In this document: one piece after another, positions 41,716 through 45,783 of the stretch | Position numbering within the stretch: position 1 is the first letter of the stretch | How the letters are laid out: the number at the start of each line of letters is the position of its first letter | Assembly: GCA_937975725.1 (NCBI GenBank) | Contig: CALJUL010000089.1 | Location: forward strand, 1-45,783 | DNA from: an uncultured Pseudoxanthomonas sp. | GTDB lineage: Bacteria > Pseudomonadota > Gammaproteobacteria > Xanthomonadales > Xanthomonadaceae | Length of the DNA stretch: 45,783 nt | Direction of reading: 5' to 3' | Program-made: the position numbers and the translations under genes | Notes under the pieces: generated by a model | The model's database searches: none | What the model saw: the letters and a program-made list of their open reading frames with translations, nothing else | What the model was told of the DNA's origin: nothing

Positions 41716-42198
41716 ATGAGCGCCGACGTCCTGAAGATCTACCGCCGCCTGGAACGCAAGCCGCTCGGCCGCTGGCTGTTCTCGCGCCTGATCTGTTTCA
41801 AGGCGCCGTACTTCGGCAGCATCGGCCCACGCATCGTGCGACTGCAGCCCGGCCGTGGCGAGGCCACGATCCGCCACCGTCGGTCGATTACCAACCATCT
41901 GGGTACCGTGCATGCGATCGCGCTGTGCAACCTGGCCGAGTTCGTCGGCGGACTGACCACCGACGTCAGCATCCCGCGCTCGATGCGCTGGATTCCCAAG
42001 GGCATGACGGTCGAATACCTGAAGAAGGCCATGGGCAGGATGCACGCCGTCGCCACGCCCGCGTTCGAGCCCCGCGAGTCGGCCGAAGGCTACGACCTGC
42101 CGATGGACGTGGCGGTTACAGACCCGCGGGGCAACACCGTGTTCCGCGCACGCATCGGCATGTGGGTATCACCGAAACCGCCGCACGACGCGCACTGA
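41716..42198 (+). CDS. DUF4442 hotdog-fold protein (possible acyl-CoA thioesterase)
   Basis: The product is 160 aa. The sequence GRGEATIRHRRSITNHLGTVHAIALCNLAE is the DUF4442/YiiD-like hotdog signature (NHLGTVHA with the conserved Asn-His and the following helix). A later strand block GMTVEYLKKAMGRM follows. Relatives are acyl-CoA thioesterases or acyl binders. It lies downstream of fadE in the same orientation but 195 bp away, across the repeat pair, so linkage to the lipid operon is likely but not proven. Confidence 0.82.
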   Translation: MSADVLKIYRRLERKPLGRWLFSRLICFKAPYFGSIGPRIVRLQPGRGEATIRHRRSITNHLGTVHAIALCNLAEFVGGLTTDVSIPRSMRWIPKGMTVEYLKKAMGRMHAVATPAFEPRESAEGYDLPMDVAVTDPRGNTVFRARIGMWVSPKPPHDAH

Positions 42199-42245
42199 CA
42201 AACCCCGCCGTCACCCTGCCTCAGGCGCGCATCAGAAGTGCTGTA

Positions 42246-42266
42246 GGAGCGACGCAAGTCGCGACC
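42246..42266 (-). repeat. REP-like repeat, copy 2 (inverted)
   Basis: GGAGCGACGCAAGTCGCGAC plus one base. It is the exact reverse complement of copies 1 and 3 and forms the left arm of an inverted REP pair. Confidence 0.8.
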
Positions 42267-42390
42267 GTACGGCTGAAGGACCTTTCGACACGGATCAACG
42301 CGGATGAACACGGATGAGGCTCTTGCCTTGATCCGCTCAATCCGCGTTTGTTCGCGTCGATCCGTGGCCTTGAAGGCGTTTTGATCGTGC

Positions 42391-42411
42391 GGTCGCGACT
42401 TGCGTCGCTCC
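42391..42411 (+). repeat. REP-like repeat, copy 3
   Basis: GGTCGCGACTTGCGTCGCTC plus one base, identical to copy 1 and inverted relative to copy 2. It forms the right arm of the pair. Confidence 0.8.
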
Positions 42412-42462
42412 CACAGCGGTCGGTTTCATCGCGGCGGCGTCGAGACGTGCACGGCGCACCGC

Positions 42463-43434
42463 CTAGCGTTCCACAGGCGCCGCCGCATCCGCCGGCCACA
42501 GGCTGCGGATCGCGGCGATGCCCTGCGCGCCGTGCCGCCGCGCCTGCTCCATGTCCTGCGGCGCCAGGCCGCCGATGGCGTAGAGAGGCAGCGACACGCT
42601 TTCGCGCAAGGTGGCGAAGCCGCCCCATCCCAGCGTCGCGCCGCCGGGATGGGTCGCGGTGGCGCTGACGCTGCCGACCACGGCGAAATCGCAGCCCAGC
42701 GTTTCGGCTTGTCGCAGTTCGGCCGCATCGTGGCAGGAAGCCGCCACGCGCTGCCCTTCCGGCAGCGGGCGGGCGTCCAGTGCCGCCAGTTGCGCCGCGC
42801 GCAGGTGCACACCCACGCCCAGTTCGCGCGCGAGGTCGATGTCGCCGTTGACCAGCACCTCCGCGCCGCCCGCGTGTGCGATGTCCGCCGCGCGTGCGGC
42901 CAGTGCGCGCCAGCGCGGGCCGGGCAACGTGCGCGCACGCAGGTGCACGCGCCCGATGCCCGCGTCCACTGCGCGTCGCAGGCCGTCCAGCCATGTCGCG
43001 TCGTCGTCCGGCTCGGGCGTGACCAGGTAGGTGTCCGGATGCAGCAGCGCGGCCACCACGGGGCGGTCGGCGGGCGGCATCGCGTAGCGGGCGAGCTTGT
43101 CCGGCGGCACCCACGCCAGCGCCTGCCCTTCGTGGCCACGCGGGGTTCCCTCCCAGCCGGCCAGGTGGCGCACTTCCAGCCGCAGGCGCTTGTCCGGGTA
43201 CTCCTGCGGCACGCTGATGAGGTGCGCGCCGACCTCCGCTTCGATGCCCAGTTCCTCGCGCAGCTCGCGCACCAGCGCGGCCTCCGGGGTCTCGCCCGGT
43301 TCGCGCTTGCCGCCGGGGAATTCCCACTTGCCTGCCAGGTCGCGCCCCTCGGTGCGGCGCGCCAGCAGGACGCGGCCGCGCACGTCGGTGATGACGGCCG
43401 CCATGACATGGATGGAACGCAGGGGAGTCGGCAT
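42463..43434 (-). CDS. Nudix (MutT-like) hydrolase fused to a ThiE-like domain
   Basis: The product is 323 aa. The N-terminal Nudix domain (to ~130) has a complete Nudix box at residues 42-64 (GKREPGETPEAALVRELREE, then LGI) and the MutT substrate context WEFPGG. The C-terminal domain (~145-315) resembles thiamine-phosphate synthase (DLARELGVGVHLRAAQL, DFAVVGSVSATATHPGG, LYAIGGLAPQDM), but key ThiE positions are changed (VHLRART in place of QLREK-type, NGDIDLA for NDRVDLA). Thiamine synthesis is therefore unlikely. This fusion downstream of secA is a known gammaproteobacterial arrangement, and cleansing of 8-oxo-dGTP is the likely role. The start at 43434 is chosen because the frame upstream runs into terminator DNA. 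Confidence 0.88.
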   Translation of the reverse strand: MPTPLRSIHVMAAVITDVRGRVLLARRTEGRDLAGKWEFPGGKREPGETPEAALVRELREELGIEAEVGAHLISVPQEYPDKRLRLEVRHLAGWEGTPRGHEGQALAWVPPDKLARYAMPPADRPVVAALLHPDTYLVTPEPDDDATWLDGLRRAVDAGIGRVHLRARTLPGPRWRALAARAADIAHAGGAEVLVNGDIDLARELGVGVHLRAAQLAALDARPLPEGQRVAASCHDAAELRQAETLGCDFAVVGSVSATATHPGGATLGWGGFATLRESVSLPLYAIGGLAPQDMEQARRHGAQGIAAIRSLWPADAAAPVER

Positions 43435-43497
43435 GGCGTCAGCTTGCCGGCAATCGGCGGGTGGATGCAATGCCCCGGCAGGCCGGGAGCGGGCAAG

Positions 43498-43524
43498 AAA
43501 AAAGCCGCGCGGGGCGGCTTTTTT
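43498..43524 (-). terminator. Bidirectional-looking terminator after secA
   Basis: AAAAAAGCCGC and GCGGCTTTTTT form an 11-bp perfect stem with a 5-base loop. On the minus strand the T-run follows the hairpin 28 bases after the secA stop. The flanking A-run makes it symmetric. Confidence 0.93.
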
Positions 43525-43551
43525 CCGGATCGCGGCACGCCGGCGCGGCGC

Positions 43552-45783
<2,232 letters not shown>

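Larger units (their letters stand above)
42199..42462. repeat. Inverted REP pair with nested inner repeats
   Basis: Two REP-like units point toward each other (42246-42266 and 42391-42411). Inside them lies a second, imperfect inverted repeat built from CACGGATCAACGCGGAT (left, ~42289) and its counterpart ending TCGATCCGTGG (right, ~42367). The whole ~165-base region can fold as one long imperfect hairpin. No gene is present. Confidence 0.7.

Overview
The window is a 45.8 kb piece of a GC-rich gammaproteobacterial chromosome. Gene content points to the Xanthomonadaceae/Lysobacteraceae (Lysobacter, Luteimonas or Pseudoxanthomonas-like). The evidence is tandem TonB-dependent receptors with a KTTKLREAI-type N-terminus, a TPR-sulfotransferase, GTP-dependent PEP carboxykinase, a metX-metB-hom operon, a MutT/ThiE-like fusion behind secA, and GGAGCGACGCAAGTCGCGAC-type intergenic repeats. 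I saw no prophage, insertion sequence, CRISPR array, rRNA or tRNA. It reads as ordinary chromosome with one accessory-looking block around 19-30.5 kb.

Layout: (1) 1-5 kb: the 3' end of a serine dehydratase gene, a beta-propeller/Y_Y_Y/GGDEF sensor, and a Tat-exported sulfatase. (2) 5.3-8.9 kb, minus strand: metX-metB-hom, translationally coupled by ATGA overlaps. It is preceded by a clear SAM-I (S-box) riboswitch, a TTGACA promoter and a 10-bp palindrome next to the -35. (3) 9-19.1 kb: a phytase-like lipoprotein coupled to an M23 peptidase, prfC, a hemolysin III-type membrane protein, an AsmA-like protein, a minus-strand mtgA-glycosyltransferase-CBS operon, and hslO (Hsp33).

(4) 19.2-30.4 kb: an exported protein of unknown function, then two tandem TonB-dependent receptors, each with its own promoter and terminator. 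These are followed by a TPR-sulfotransferase, a 2OG-Fe(II) oxygenase, and a convergent TPR-aspartyl/asparaginyl beta-hydroxylase. Receptors placed with three peptide-modifying enzyme families make this the best candidate in the window for an undescribed system. It could modify a receptor, or modify or process a peptide that the receptors import.

(5) 30.5-35.8 kb, minus strand: an ECF sigma / putative anti-sigma / DUF4097 operon, pckG with its terminator, and an XRE-type regulator. (6) 35.9-42.2 kb: a small hydrophobic exported protein with a DUF2145 protein, then a TetR regulator divergent from an alpha/beta hydrolase-fadE-hotdog lipid operon, with a palindromic operator over the hydrolase start codon. 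(7) 42.2-45.8 kb: an inverted pair of REP-like repeats, the Nudix/ThiE-like fusion, and secA, which runs off the right edge.

All calls come from reading the sequence and from family knowledge. No database search was run.
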